Of a DNA stretch of 64,000 nt, positions 19,508 to 31,346 are shown piece by piece; within the stretch, counting starts at the first letter, position 1, and every line of letters begins with the position of its first letter. The position numbers and the translations under genes are program-made. Below the pieces are notes generated by a model. That model did no database searches. It saw nothing but the letters and a program-made list of their open reading frames with translations, and was not told the origin of the DNA. The DNA lies in NCBI GenBank assembly GCA_012514535.1, contig JAAZAA010000254.1, forward strand, positions 1 through 64,000, in the 5' to 3' direction. The stretch comes from Myxococcales bacterium (lineage in GTDB: Bacteria; Myxococcota_A; Polyangia; Polyangiales; Polyangiaceae).

Positions 19508-21367
19508 ATGGAGATGAGCGAACTGGACGGGCGTCGTGAGCCCACCTCCAGCAAGCTCGAACAAGGCGGCGTCAGGAGTTCCCTGTCGCGGTCGCGGCCC
19601 GAAGACGACTCGAACAACGGCGAAACGACCATGGTAGAGCTCGCGCCCCAACGGGGTAGCTCGCGCAGCAAGCGCGGCGAAGATCCAGCCCTCGGCAAAG
19701 TCATCGCGGGGCGCTATCGCCTGGAGGCTCGCATCGGCGAGGGCGGCATGGGCATCGTGTACCGCGCTCGGCACGTGCTGATCGATCGAGTGGTCGCGGT
19801 GAAGCTCATTCGGCCGGATCTGCGCGGCGAGACGCACCTGCGCGCCTGGATGTTGCGGGAGGCGCGCGCCGCGAACCGCGTCGATCACGCGCACATCATC
19901 GACATCCACGACATCGGGGAGACCGACGACGGCGAGCTGTACCTGGTCATGGAGTACCTGATCGGCACGCCACTCTCCACGGAGCTCGCCCGTGGGCCGA
20001 TGCCCCTGCAGCGCGCGGTCGACATCATCGAACAGATGGGCGCCGCCCTCTGCCGCGCCCACGACCTCGGGGTCGTCCACCGGGACCTCAAGAGCGATAA
20101 CATCCTGCTCACCGCCCGAGGCGGCCGCCAGGATTTCGTGAAGATCCTCGACTTCGGCCTCGCGGCCCTCGCCCACGATCCGCGGCTCGCGCCCAAGGGC
20201 GCGGTCTTCGGAACGCCGGAGTACATGTCCCCCGAGCAGGCGCGCGGCGAACAGGCGGGGCCCCAGTCGGACCTGTACGCCCTCGGCGTGCTGTTCTTCG
20301 AGATGATGACCGGGCAGCTGCCCTTCCGCGCCAGCGACCGCGACACGCTCCTCGAGATGCAGCGCACGGGGCGCGCCCCCCTGCCCTCCTCCGTCCGCCG
20401 CGACTGCCACCCGGAGGCGGAGAAGATCGTGATGCGCTTGCTGGAGAAGGATCAGCGCAAGCGCTACAGGGACGGGCACCATCTGCTCGAGGAGCTCAAG
20501 AAGCTCCAGCGCTCGCTGCCCAGCCACACCACCTGGGACGCCAAGAAGGCGGCGGACGGTACGACGGCCACCCCGCCCGTCCCGCCGCCGCCCCGCTCCC
20601 CGAGTGTGATGGAGTGGGCGAGCCGCGCGGGGCTCTTCTCCCGCATGGTCGCGCGCGCGTTCCCCGCCGGGAACGCGCCCGCCGACGTCTCCCAGGCCCT
20701 CGCCACCCTCTGGGACGTGGCAGCGAAGGCCAACCATCTCGAAGGCGAGGTGGCGAGCCACACGCGCAAGCTCGAAGCTCTGGAGCGACGCGGTCGCGCC
20801 CTGCGCGCCGAGATCGGCCGCAAGGTGGAGGAGCTGGCCCAGGAGGAGTCGCGCGCCCTGCGGGAAGCCGCGGCCTACTCGGAGGAGGAAGGTCAGGCGC
20901 GCCGAGAGCTGGCCCAGGCGCAGGCCGCTGCTCGCGAGCACGTAGCCGCCGCGGACCACGCGGAGAAGCTCGGGCAAGGGACGCGCACCCTCTTCGAGCG
21001 GGCGGGGGCGGCTCGCGCGCTGGTCGACGCCAAGGCGGCGTGGCTCGCGACCCGCGAACGGCGCCGCAAGGCCCGTGAGTCGGTGGCCGCAGATCTGCGC
21101 GCCCAGATCGAGGAGCTACGCGGTCAGCTGTCGCGCTACGCGGACGCCGTCGAAGAGGATCTCGCCGCGGGTCGAGAGAAGATCGCGGCGCGGACGCGGG
21201 ACGGCCTCGCTTACGAGAAGCAGTTCGTCGACGCGTGCAACGTCCTCGTGAGCCACCTCAAAGGCAAACCCGAGGTGCGCGACCTGATGAACGAGCTGAG
21301 GGCGAGCACCGAGCAGGCGCCGCAGTCGGGCGCCGCGAAGGTCGAGCCAGCCCGCGCGGCCAGCTGA
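19508..21367 (+). CDS. Serine/threonine protein kinase (Hanks type) with C-terminal coiled coil
   Basis: IGEGGMGIVYRARHVLIDRVVAVKLI, VVHRDLKSDNILL, KILDFGLA, GTPEYMSPEQARGE. No clear TM in the C-terminal part. Confidence 0.93.
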   Translation: MEMSELDGRREPTSSKLEQGGVRSSLSRSRPEDDSNNGETTMVELAPQRGSSRSKRGEDPALGKVIAGRYRLEARIGEGGMGIVYRARHVLIDRVVAVKLIRPDLRGETHLRAWMLREARAANRVDHAHIIDIHDIGETDDGELYLVMEYLIGTPLSTELARGPMPLQRAVDIIEQMGAALCRAHDLGVVHRDLKSDNILLTARGGRQDFVKILDFGLAALAHDPRLAPKGAVFGTPEYMSPEQARGEQAGPQSDLYALGVLFFEMMTGQLPFRASDRDTLLEMQRTGRAPLPSSVRRDCHPEAEKIVMRLLEKDQRKRYRDGHHLLEELKKLQRSLPSHTTWDAKKAADGTTATPPVPPPPRSPSVMEWASRAGLFSRMVARAFPAGNAPADVSQALATLWDVAAKANHLEGEVASHTRKLEALERRGRALRAEIGRKVEELAQEESRALREAAAYSEEEGQARRELAQAQAAAREHVAAADHAEKLGQGTRTLFERAGAARALVDAKAAWLATRERRRKARESVAADLRAQIEELRGQLSRYADAVEEDLAAGREKIAARTRDGLAYEKQFVDACNVLVSHLKGKPEVRDLMNELRASTEQAPQSGAAKVEPARAAS

Positions 21368-21438
21368 GCCCAGGACGCCAGCTGAGCCCAGGAGGCCAGC
21401 TGAGCTCAGGAGGCCAGCTGCACTCAGGAGGCCAGCTT
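21359..21438. repeat. 18-bp tandem repeat (gccagctgagcccaggag), ~4.4 copies, spanning both stop codons of convergent genes
   Basis: Direct reading of consecutive copies from 21359. Confidence 0.92.
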
Positions 21439-21969
21439 CGTGCTCAAGAAAGCCCGGAGCTTGACCGCGTTCTTCGCGTCCTGACCGAGGGGCGGCGCCT
21501 CGTAGCGGTTCGCCCAGGCGGTCACGTCGGCGAGGAACTCTTCTCGGACCTGGGCGTCCTCGAGCAACGCCTGCACGCTCCGTCCCCGGACGTTCAGCTC
21601 CCCGAGCCCCTCGACGAAGCTGGACAGGCGCTCGTACTCCGCTCCGAGGAACTCCCGCACGAACTCCACCTGCCCGGCGAGCTTCCGCAGGCCCTCGGGC
21701 GTCTCGTCTCTCTCCAGGACGTCGGGTGGGATCTGGCTCAGCGCGACGCGCACCACGAAGGCGTCGTCCACGTAGCCCAGGCTCTCGATGCCATCGTCGA
21801 TCAGGTCCAGGGACTTGAACAGATAACTCAGCCCCATCGCCGCCGGCCGTCGCACCTGCTCCGGCTGGTCCTCCGCGGCGAGCACCTCGCCGAGAGCGCG
21901 TGCGTCGTCACCCAAGCACCTCAGCCACGTTCCAAAGACCTCGAGAAATCGCGCGTCCTGGTCGCTCAT
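21424..21969 (-). CDS. YkvA/DUF1232-like domain protein
   Basis: AAMGLSYLFKSLDLIDDGIESLGYVDDAFVVRVAL matches the DUF1232 pattern (YLxSPxDLIPDxIPxLGYxDD). Confidence 0.7.
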   Translation of the reverse strand: MSDQDARFLEVFGTWLRCLGDDARALGEVLAAEDQPEQVRRPAAMGLSYLFKSLDLIDDGIESLGYVDDAFVVRVALSQIPPDVLERDETPEGLRKLAGQVEFVREFLGAEYERLSSFVEGLGELNVRGRSVQALLEDAQVREEFLADVTAWANRYEAPPLGQDAKNAVKLRAFLSTKLAS

Positions 21970-23123
21970 GGGGGACCGTTCCTATCATCGCCGCGCCGGG
22001 AAAAGAACGGTCCGCACAGCACCCGGAGCGCGTTTTCGCCCATCACCAGGCTCACCTCCCGTCGCGTGAGGCCCGCCTCGAGCAGCGCCGCTGCGAGCGC
22101 CTGATAGCGGGAGGCGTCCGCGAGCTCGGGCACCGGGCGGATCCCCCCTTCGAAGTCCGAGCCGATGGCCACGTGCTCCACGCCCGCCACGCGCCGGATG
22201 TGGAGCACCTGCGCCACCACGTCCTTCAACGACGCGCGGCCGCTCCCGGACAGGAACGGCTGGTGGAAGTTGACGCCGATGACGCCACCGCTCCGACCGA
22301 TGGCGCGGATCTGCGCGTCCGTGAGGTTGCGGGGATGGGCCGCCAGCGCGCGCGCGTTCGAGTGGGTCGCGATCACGATCGAGCGCGACTCGGCGGCCCT
22401 GTCCAGGATCTCGTCCGTGGCCGCGTCCGACGCGTGGGACACGTCCACGAGGCCCCCGAGCCCCTGGATCTTCTCGACCACCTCCCGCCCCTTGGGGGTG
22501 AGACCCGGTCGGCTCCCAGGTGAGCTCCCGGAGCTCGACCCGAGCGCGTTGTGCTTGGTGTGCACGAGCCCGAAGGAGCGCACGCCTCGCAGGATCCAGC
22601 TCGCCAGCTCCTCGGTCTTCGGCTCGAGGTGCGCGGCGCCTTCGAAGGCGAACCACGTCTGCACGGGCCGCGAGCGCGCCGCCCCCGCCTGGTGCACCCC
22701 GCAGCCGGGCAAGGCGTAGGGCGGCGTCTCGAGGATGCGTTCGTAGGCTGCGGCATAAGCGCCCTCGTAGTCCTGCCGCCGCGCGCCGATGGGCGACGCC
22801 CACTCGGGCACGAACAACGGCAGCACCACCCCCACGACGCCGACCCCCTCGAGCGCCGCGGCGCGAAATTCGCCCAGTCCGCTCGCGAAGGGTTGGCCCT
22901 TGTAGAGGTGCCGGTACACGAGGTCCACGTGCAGGTCGACGACCGCGAAGGGGCGCTCCGCGGCCTCGACCCCTCGCAGCGGCAAGGTTCCCAAGGCCCC
23001 CAGCGCCGCCAGTGAGAGAGCGACGGACAGGAGCCCTCGCGCCGCTCGTCGAAGGGGCTTCGGCGCGGTGCGGAGGGGCGCCCCCTTCAGGCTGTGTAGT
23101 CGGGCTCGTTGCCGGGCTTCCAC
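21966..23123 (-). CDS. Membrane dipeptidase (peptidase M19), exported (start uncertain)
   Basis: VVDLHVDLVY, GLVDVSHASDAATDEIL, IVIATHSNARAL, HVAIGSDFEGGI. Confidence 0.88.
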   Translation of the reverse strand: MEARQRARLHSLKGAPLRTAPKPLRRAARGLLSVALSLAALGALGTLPLRGVEAAERPFAVVDLHVDLVYRHLYKGQPFASGLGEFRAAALEGVGVVGVVLPLFVPEWASPIGARRQDYEGAYAAAYERILETPPYALPGCGVHQAGAARSRPVQTWFAFEGAAHLEPKTEELASWILRGVRSFGLVHTKHNALGSSSGSSPGSRPGLTPKGREVVEKIQGLGGLVDVSHASDAATDEILDRAAESRSIVIATHSNARALAAHPRNLTDAQIRAIGRSGGVIGVNFHQPFLSGSGRASLKDVVAQVLHIRRVAGVEHVAIGSDFEGGIRPVPELADASRYQALAAALLEAGLTRREVSLVMGENALRVLCGPFFSRRGDDRNGPP

Positions 23124-23665
23124 TTGATGCTGCAGCCGATGCTCGGCTTCTGCTCCGCGCTCGGCGTGCGGCCCGCGCGGACCGCGTCGATGGCTGCCCG
23201 CACGTCCGCGCCGGTCACCGGGTGATCGTTGTTCGGCCGCGCGTCGTCCATCTGCCCCCGGTAGACCAACCGGTGCTCTCCGTCGAAGAGATAGAACTCC
23301 GGGGTGCAGGCCGCGCGCAGGGCGCGGGCCAAGGTCTGCTCCTCGTCGAACAGATACGGGAACACATACCCGAAGCGGGCGGCGTCCTCCGCCATCGCGC
23401 TGGGCGAGTCGCCGGGCTGCTGCTGCGGATCGTTGGCGGAGACCGCCACCATGTTCACTCCCAGCTCACGGCAGCTGCGGCCGAGCTCGGCGATCCCGGC
23501 CTTGATGTGCTTCACGTAGGGGCAGTGGTTGCAAATGACGGCGATGAGCAACGGCTGCCCCGCGAACCTCTGCGAGTCGACCCGCTCGCCGCTCACCGTA
23601 TCCAGCAGATCGAAGGGCGGCAGCGGGCTGCCGAGCTCGAGCATCGTCGACGGAATCAATGCCAT
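23087..23665 (-). CDS. Thioredoxin/AhpC-TSA-like redoxin
   Basis: LLIAVICNHCPYVKHIKAG, YLFDEEQTLARALRAACTPEFYLFD. Confidence 0.88.
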   Translation of the reverse strand: MALIPSTMLELGSPLPPFDLLDTVSGERVDSQRFAGQPLLIAVICNHCPYVKHIKAGIAELGRSCRELGVNMVAVSANDPQQQPGDSPSAMAEDAARFGYVFPYLFDEEQTLARALRAACTPEFYLFDGEHRLVYRGQMDDARPNNDHPVTGADVRAAIDAVRAGRTPSAEQKPSIGCSIKWKPGNEPDYTA

Positions 23666-23686
23666 CAGGTACCTCCCCTCCCCCGT

Positions 23687-26137
23687 TTACGGCGCCTCGA
23701 GCCGCAAGGGCAAGCGCAGGGCCTCCTCCGCGCGCTCCGGATCGTACAGGTAAGCGTAGGCGGCCCGGCTCGCGAGGACCCGCTTGGTGTAACGGCGCGT
23801 CTCCGAGAAGGGGATGAGCTCGACCCAGACGTCGAAGTCGACCTCCGGCCGCTCCCTGAGCCAGCGAGCCGGCCTCCCTGGTCCCGCGTTGTAGCCGGGG
23901 ATCGCCAGGAGCGGGTTCTTGGGGAAGCGCTCCGTGAAGCTGCTGAGCACGCGGCTTCCGAGGGCGATGTTCACCGCGGGCCGCTTCAGCGCGTGGGGTT
24001 GATAGGGCAGGCCGAGAGGCTGCGCGTAGGCTTTCGCCGTCGGCACGATGAGCTGCATCAAGCCGTAAGCCTTCGCGGGGCTCTCCGCGGCGGGATCGAA
24101 GGCGGACTCTTCCCGCATGATCGCGTAGATGAACCACTCGGGCACGCCGTTCTTGCCCGCCTCGCGCTCGACGATGGAGCGATGGGGGCGCGGGAACCCG
24201 AGCTCCCACGCCTTGCGCCAGTCTCCGGAGGGCCAGTGCGCGAACCAGTCCGTGAGCTGCCCGCGAGCGATCCCGTGGGAAGGTCCAGCCGCGCCGGCTC
24301 GCCCATAGAGCAAGGCGATGCCCCAAAGCAGCGAGGCATCCGGCGAGTCACCCTCTCCCTTGGGGAGCGCCGCGAGCTCTCGGCGGCCGCGCGCCACGTC
24401 CCCGACGCGCAGCAATTCCATGCCACGCCGGAAGGCGGGGTGGCGATACTCGCTGCGCATCGCGAAGGAGAACGGCCGCTCGGTCGCGCGACGCACGCCC
24501 TCCTCCAAGCTGGCCCGGGCTCGCTCGGGATCGAGAGCGTTCAGGCGCGAGTAGGCGTGGAGCATGTAATAGGACAGGGGCAGATCCCGCACGATGCCGG
24601 CGTACTCCTCCAGCGCGGCTTCCCGCTGCCCCAGCTCGTAGCGCGCCCGCGCGAGGAAGTAGCGCTCGCGCCCAGAGAACTCGTGCCCCCGCGCGCTGTC
24701 CTTGCTCCGCACCAGGGCCACGCCCCGCTCGAGCACCGACGCGGCGCCCGACCAGTCGTGTTTCTCGATCCGGCGCATGGCGAGCTCGAGGACGCCCTCC
24801 ATCGTCATGTCGCCGTTCGGGTAATCGGCGGGCATGCTCGCCAACAGCTCCGTGAAGCGCGCCTCGGCGCCCATGCGCAGGTAGCTCCGTGCCCGCAGCA
24901 GGCGCCCATCGTCGAGCAACGTGCTCTGCCCGCCCTCCTGCTCGAGCATCTCGTAGTAGCGCACCGCCTGGGCATGCTGGCCTCCGGACGCGGCGTATTT
25001 GCCCGCGACGTAGAGGAGCCGAGGGCGCAGATCCGCGTCGTCCCGGCACTGTCGGACCGCCGGGGCGAGCTCCTCGGAGGCGCGCGCCCACTGCCGCTGG
25101 CGCGCGAACACCTTGCCCCGGACGAAGGACAGCTTGCAGCCCACCGGGGACCACCTGTCGGACAGGCGCTGGATCAGAGCGTCGCTCGCGTCCAGGGCGT
25201 CGTCGAGGTGTCCCGTGTCGTGGAGCGCCTCCACGTGACGCAGCTCGACCTCCGGTTCCCGCGGACCTGCGAGGGCCGCTTCGCCCTCGGGGAGCAAGGC
25301 CGCGGCGCTCCTCTGCAGGGCCCGAGCCGCCCGGGCGCCGTCAGACGCAGGCGCGAGCCCCACCTCCGCGGCACGAGCATGCACCAGGATGGCGCGCGCC
25401 TCGGCTTCGCTGACGGCGCCAGCCTCGCGTGGTCGGCCCATCTCGTCGAGGACCCCGCGCGCCTGCAGCCGCGCGAGGAGGATCCGTGCCAGCGCTCGGT
25501 GAGCGTCCGCCGACGGCGCCGCCGAGACCTCCGCGCTCCACAGCTGGCCGGCGCGCTCCAGATCGCCCGTCCGCTCGGCGGCCTCCGCCAGGAGGGGCCG
25601 CAGTCCATTGCCGACGGGCCCCTCGAGGGGCACCTGCCCGAGGGCGGCCAGGGCCTGCGCGGGTTCGTCGACTTGAAGCCAGCACCGACCCGCGCCGAGG
25701 AGCGCATAGTGAGTGAGCTCCCAGGATACCTCGGACGCGTTCGTATAGGCCCGGGCAGCGGACTCACAGCGCCCCGACTCCTCCTCCAAACGCGCCAGGA
25801 GGTACTCCGCCCGAGCGCGCTCGACACCGCGCCACTCCGACCGCTCGAGCACCTCGCGGACACGCTCCGCCGCGACCGCCGTGTCGCCGGCGTCGATCGC
25901 TTCCCGTGCCGCCCGCAGCTCCGGAAGGGCGAGGAGCGGCGTGAACGCCTCCAGATCCAGCACCTCGTCGGGGGTCGCCTCCGCCGTCGTCGGGGCCTCA
26001 CCCGTCGCCGTCGTCTTGATCGCCAGGGGCTCCCCCGGCGCCTCGGGGCCAGTGAGCCGTGCGATGGAACACGCCCCCACCACCAGGCCCACCGCGGCGG
26101 ACCCGAGCTTCCAGGCTCGCCCCGACGGAACCTTCAT
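23687..26137 (-). CDS. Soluble lytic murein transglycosylase-like protein with TPR-like repeats, putative lipoprotein
   Basis: C-terminal SLT: IYAIMREESAFDPAAESPAKAYGLMQLIVPTAKAYA and IPGYNAGPGRPARWL. N-terminal VGLVVGACSI lipobox-like; long helical region. Confidence 0.9.
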   Translation of the reverse strand: MKVPSGRAWKLGSAAVGLVVGACSIARLTGPEAPGEPLAIKTTATGEAPTTAEATPDEVLDLEAFTPLLALPELRAAREAIDAGDTAVAAERVREVLERSEWRGVERARAEYLLARLEEESGRCESAARAYTNASEVSWELTHYALLGAGRCWLQVDEPAQALAALGQVPLEGPVGNGLRPLLAEAAERTGDLERAGQLWSAEVSAAPSADAHRALARILLARLQARGVLDEMGRPREAGAVSEAEARAILVHARAAEVGLAPASDGARAARALQRSAAALLPEGEAALAGPREPEVELRHVEALHDTGHLDDALDASDALIQRLSDRWSPVGCKLSFVRGKVFARQRQWARASEELAPAVRQCRDDADLRPRLLYVAGKYAASGGQHAQAVRYYEMLEQEGGQSTLLDDGRLLRARSYLRMGAEARFTELLASMPADYPNGDMTMEGVLELAMRRIEKHDWSGAASVLERGVALVRSKDSARGHEFSGRERYFLARARYELGQREAALEEYAGIVRDLPLSYYMLHAYSRLNALDPERARASLEEGVRRATERPFSFAMRSEYRHPAFRRGMELLRVGDVARGRRELAALPKGEGDSPDASLLWGIALLYGRAGAAGPSHGIARGQLTDWFAHWPSGDWRKAWELGFPRPHRSIVEREAGKNGVPEWFIYAIMREESAFDPAAESPAKAYGLMQLIVPTAKAYAQPLGLPYQPHALKRPAVNIALGSRVLSSFTERFPKNPLLAIPGYNAGPGRPARWLRERPEVDFDVWVELIPFSETRRYTKRVLASRAAYAYLYDPERAEEALRLPLRLEAP

Positions 26138-26628
26138 GCGCTCCTCCCGGCGCTCCAGCGCGCCAACGCGCCTTCGGCCGCGTCCTCCTCCTCGGTCCGC
26201 GCTGCCCGTCCGGCCGCGAGTCGCACCCCTTCGCTCAGGCATCGCTCGACGGCTTCCTTCTTCCCGTGCGCCTCTGCGAGGGCGCGGCGGGCGTCGCGCA
26301 CCACCTTCTCGTCCCTGCGGAGCCGATCGAGGGCTTCGTCCCGCGCCCGCAGCAGCACCTCACCCCGACGCGCTGCTGCGGCCTGGTACTGCTCCTGACG
26401 GACCCACTCAGAAGCCCGACGCTCGCCGCTCCCGAGGCGTTCCTCCTCCGCGGCGACGGAGGCACGCACCTCTCCACGCCAGAGCTCGAGGGCGCGCTCC
26501 GCGACGGCGAGGTCCGCTCGCGCTCCTTCGAGGTCCTGCTCGGCTCGCGCGAGCTCCTGAGCACGGCTCCTGACGTCCGCGCTGCGCAGCTGAGCGAGCG
26601 CCGTGAGGGCGGTGCTCGTCCGGGGCAT
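26134..26628 (-). CDS. Coiled-coil protein (FliJ/YscO-like size and composition; assignment tentative)
   Basis: 164-aa helical, charged ORF from ATG at 26628; 4-nt overlap with the downstream transglycosylase gene. Confidence 0.5.
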   Translation of the reverse strand: MPRTSTALTALAQLRSADVRSRAQELARAEQDLEGARADLAVAERALELWRGEVRASVAAEEERLGSGERRASEWVRQEQYQAAAARRGEVLLRARDEALDRLRRDEKVVRDARRALAEAHGKKEAVERCLSEGVRLAAGRAARTEEEDAAEGALARWSAGRSA

Positions 26629-26775
26629 GGGCGGAACCCTAACCCCGGAGCCCAGAGCTGTCCAAAGCGCCGCCAGCACCCCGATCCCACGCCCGACCCC
26701 CGGACGGCATGGCTCGGAACGGCTCCGCGAGGCGGCCCCATTGCCCGCCGGTCCCCCGAGAGACAGCATCCCACC

Positions 26776-27603
26776 ATGTACGACGAGGGGGTGGGGGAAG
26801 TCGCTGAGCCCGCGGCCTTGGACGAGCCCGCGTACATCGTCCTCACGGCCGTCCACGCCTTTGAACGCCTCGATCTGCGGGTCATCGCCGCCCGCGCGGA
26901 TGGCTGGCTCAGCTCGTCCCCCACCACCGTGCGCCTCGCCGACGGCTCCTACTGCGTCTGCATGCGTTACGGGGTGGTCGTGTTCGTTGGCAGCTCGGAC
27001 ACCGCTCGCGAGGATTTCCTCGAGTTCCTCGGGGCCTGCGGCGCGGAGCGCAAGAGTCAGCCGGAGGTCGACGAGCTGCGCTTGCGCGTGCGCCCCGAGC
27101 GCGTCGACCGCATGGTCGCCGATACCCTCGAGATCCAGAGCACGTCCCTCTACCGCTTTCAGGTCATCGCCGAGGTACTGGCGCGGAGCGTCGTCCTGTC
27201 GAGCTACGAGGCCGTGCTGCGGGAGGCGGCGGATCTCGCGGAGCCCCTGGCTCGGGATCTGGCGGCCCGGGGGAACAGCCGTCATGCTGCACGCGAGCTG
27301 CTCCGCAGCATCGGCTCCGTGCTCCACATCCGCCAACAGCTCGTCGGCCGCGCCGAGGTCACCGAGAAGCCGGACCTCCTCTGGGATCACCCGGAGCTCG
27401 AGCGTCTCTTTCACCTCCTCAACGACGAGCTCGAGATCGTCGAACGCAACCTCGCTCTGGGCGCCAAGCTCGATCTGATCACCGAGACGGCGCGGACCGC
27501 CCTCGATCTGGTCCAGCACCGCGCCACCCTCCGCGTCGAGTGGTACATCGTGGCGCTCATCGTCGTGGAGATCGTGCTCTCCCTCGTCGACAGGTGGTTC
27601 TAA
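26776..27603 (+). CDS. RMD1/DUF155 family protein
   Basis: YGVVVFVG, KDLL-type motif LLWDHPELERLFHLLNDELEIVERN, ELLRSIGSVLHIRQQL, C-terminal TM (VEWYIVALIVVEIVLSLV). Confidence 0.85.
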   Translation: MYDEGVGEVAEPAALDEPAYIVLTAVHAFERLDLRVIAARADGWLSSSPTTVRLADGSYCVCMRYGVVVFVGSSDTAREDFLEFLGACGAERKSQPEVDELRLRVRPERVDRMVADTLEIQSTSLYRFQVIAEVLARSVVLSSYEAVLREAADLAEPLARDLAARGNSRHAARELLRSIGSVLHIRQQLVGRAEVTEKPDLLWDHPELERLFHLLNDELEIVERNLALGAKLDLITETARTALDLVQHRATLRVEWYIVALIVVEIVLSLVDRWF

Positions 27604-27614
27604 CCGACACATCC

Positions 27615-28360
<746 letters not shown>

Positions 28361-28364
<4 letters not shown>

Positions 28365-29824
28365 CCACCCTCATCGTCGTCGAGAACCCTCAGAGCTGGG
28401 CCCTCGAGGTGCCAGGCGCCGAGGTCGTCTCCGCCCGTGACTACCTGACCCGCTCCCGTTTCACCGGGCTCGGCCGCGCCACCGTGTTCAACCTGTGCCG
28501 CAGCTACGCCTACCAGTCGACGGGGTACTACGTCTCTCTCCTCGCCACCGCGCGCGGACACCGCCCCTTCCCCTCCGTGACGACGATCCAGGACCTGCGC
28601 CTCTCGCCGGTCGTCAAGATCGCCTCGGAGGAGCTCGATCGGATGCTGCAGTCGCTCCTCGCGCCGCTCAAGAGCGACACGTTCTCCCTCAGCATCTACT
28701 TCGGGCGGAACCTCGCCTCGCGCTACGATCGCCTGGCGCGGGCGCTCTTCAACTACTTCCCTGCCCCGCTGCTCCGCGCCGAGATGGTCCTGGCAGACCG
28801 CTGGCGCCTGCACAGCCTCCGCACCATCGCCGCCGACGAGATCCCTCCGACGCACCTGGACTTCGTCGCCGCCCAAGCGAAGCGGTTCTTCGCGCGCCCC
28901 AACGTGCCCGACCTGAAGCGCGCCCGCTACACCATCGCCATCCTCGTCAACCCCCAGGAGGTGGACGCGCCCTCCGACGCGAAGGCCATCGACCGCTTCG
29001 TGCGCGCCGCGCGTCGCCTCGGCATGCAAGCCCAGGTCATCGGCAGGGAAGACTACGGACGGATCGCCGAGTTCGACGGCCTCTTCATTCGTGAGACGAC
29101 CTCCGTCAACCACCACACCTACCGCTTCGCGTCGCGCGCCGCGGCGGAGGGCCTCGTCGTCATCGACGATCCGGAGTCGATCGTGCGCTGCAGCAACAAG
29201 GTGTACCAGGCAGAGATGATGCGGCGCCGTGGGATCCCGACGCCGCGCACCCTCGTCGTGCATCGGGAGAACGCGAAGGAGGTGGGCGCCGAGCTCGGCT
29301 TCCCCTGCGTGCTGAAGCGCCCCGACAGCTCCTTCTCCCTGGGCGTCGTGAAGGCGAACGACGAGCAGGAGCTGAAGGCCCACCTCGCCACCTTCTTCGC
29401 CCGCTCCGAGCTGATCGTGGCGCAGGAGTTCTTGCCGTCCCAGTTCGACTGGCGCATCGGCGTCCTCGACGGCACCCCGCTCCACGCCTGCCGCTATCAC
29501 ATGGTGCGCGGGCACTGGCAGATCCAAGTCGCGGAAGACACCACCAAGCGCCGCTATGGCCGCGTCGACACTCTCGGTCTCGACGAGACGCCGCCCGAAG
29601 CCATCGCCCTCGCCGTCCGGGCCGCGAACCAGGTGGGGCGCGGCTTCTACGGCGTGGACATCAAGGAGCTCGATGGACGCTTCGTCGTGATGGAAATCAA
29701 CGACAACCCGAGCGTCGAAGCCGGCTGCGAAGACGCCGTGCTCAAGGACGACCTCTACCTCGCCGTGATGCGCACGTTCTATCGCCGCTTCGAGGAGCGC
29801 GCCCGCGAGCTTCGCCCCATCTGA
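28361..29824 (+). CDS. RimK-like ATP-grasp ligase with N-terminal RLAN-like domain
   Basis: GTG start overlaps the upstream stop (GTGA). ATP-grasp core: KVYQAEMMRRRGIPTPRTLVV, GFPCVLKRPDSSFSLGVVK, GVDIKELDGRFVVMEINDNPSVEAGCED. Confidence 0.9.
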
Positions 29825-29891
29825 CGAGCTCCCCGGGTCGGCGCGCACGCGTCACCACGTTCTCCAGCGCCCGCCTTCGCCAGCGCGCCCC

Positions 29892-29932
29892 TTCCTACCG
29901 ACCCGTTCCTATCGGCCCGTTCCTATCGCCCT
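29892..29932. repeat. 14-bp tandem repeat (ttcctatcggcccg), ~3 copies, intergenic
   Basis: Direct reading: ttcctaccgacccg ttcctatcggcccg ttcctatcgccct. Confidence 0.8.
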
Positions 29933-29973
29933 GCCCCGACGCTCCAGCCCAACGGCCCAGCCCCCCTTTTCCC

Positions 29974-31218
<1,245 letters not shown>

Positions 31219-31346
31219 TCCGACCGGCGCCGCCCGGCCCCGCACGCGCCGCCGCCGCTCCGCACAACGACGGCCTCGAGCTCAACGCCCCCCACGCCCC
31301 GACGGCCGCCGCCACGATGGGCGGTGGCCCGGGGCTCACGCTCCGC

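Noticed and set aside
22520-26398. 1292-aa plus-strand ORF opposite the M19, redoxin and transglycosylase genes
   Set aside because: Low-complexity, Arg/Ala/Pro/His-rich translation antisense to three well-supported genes; a high-GC shadow ORF.
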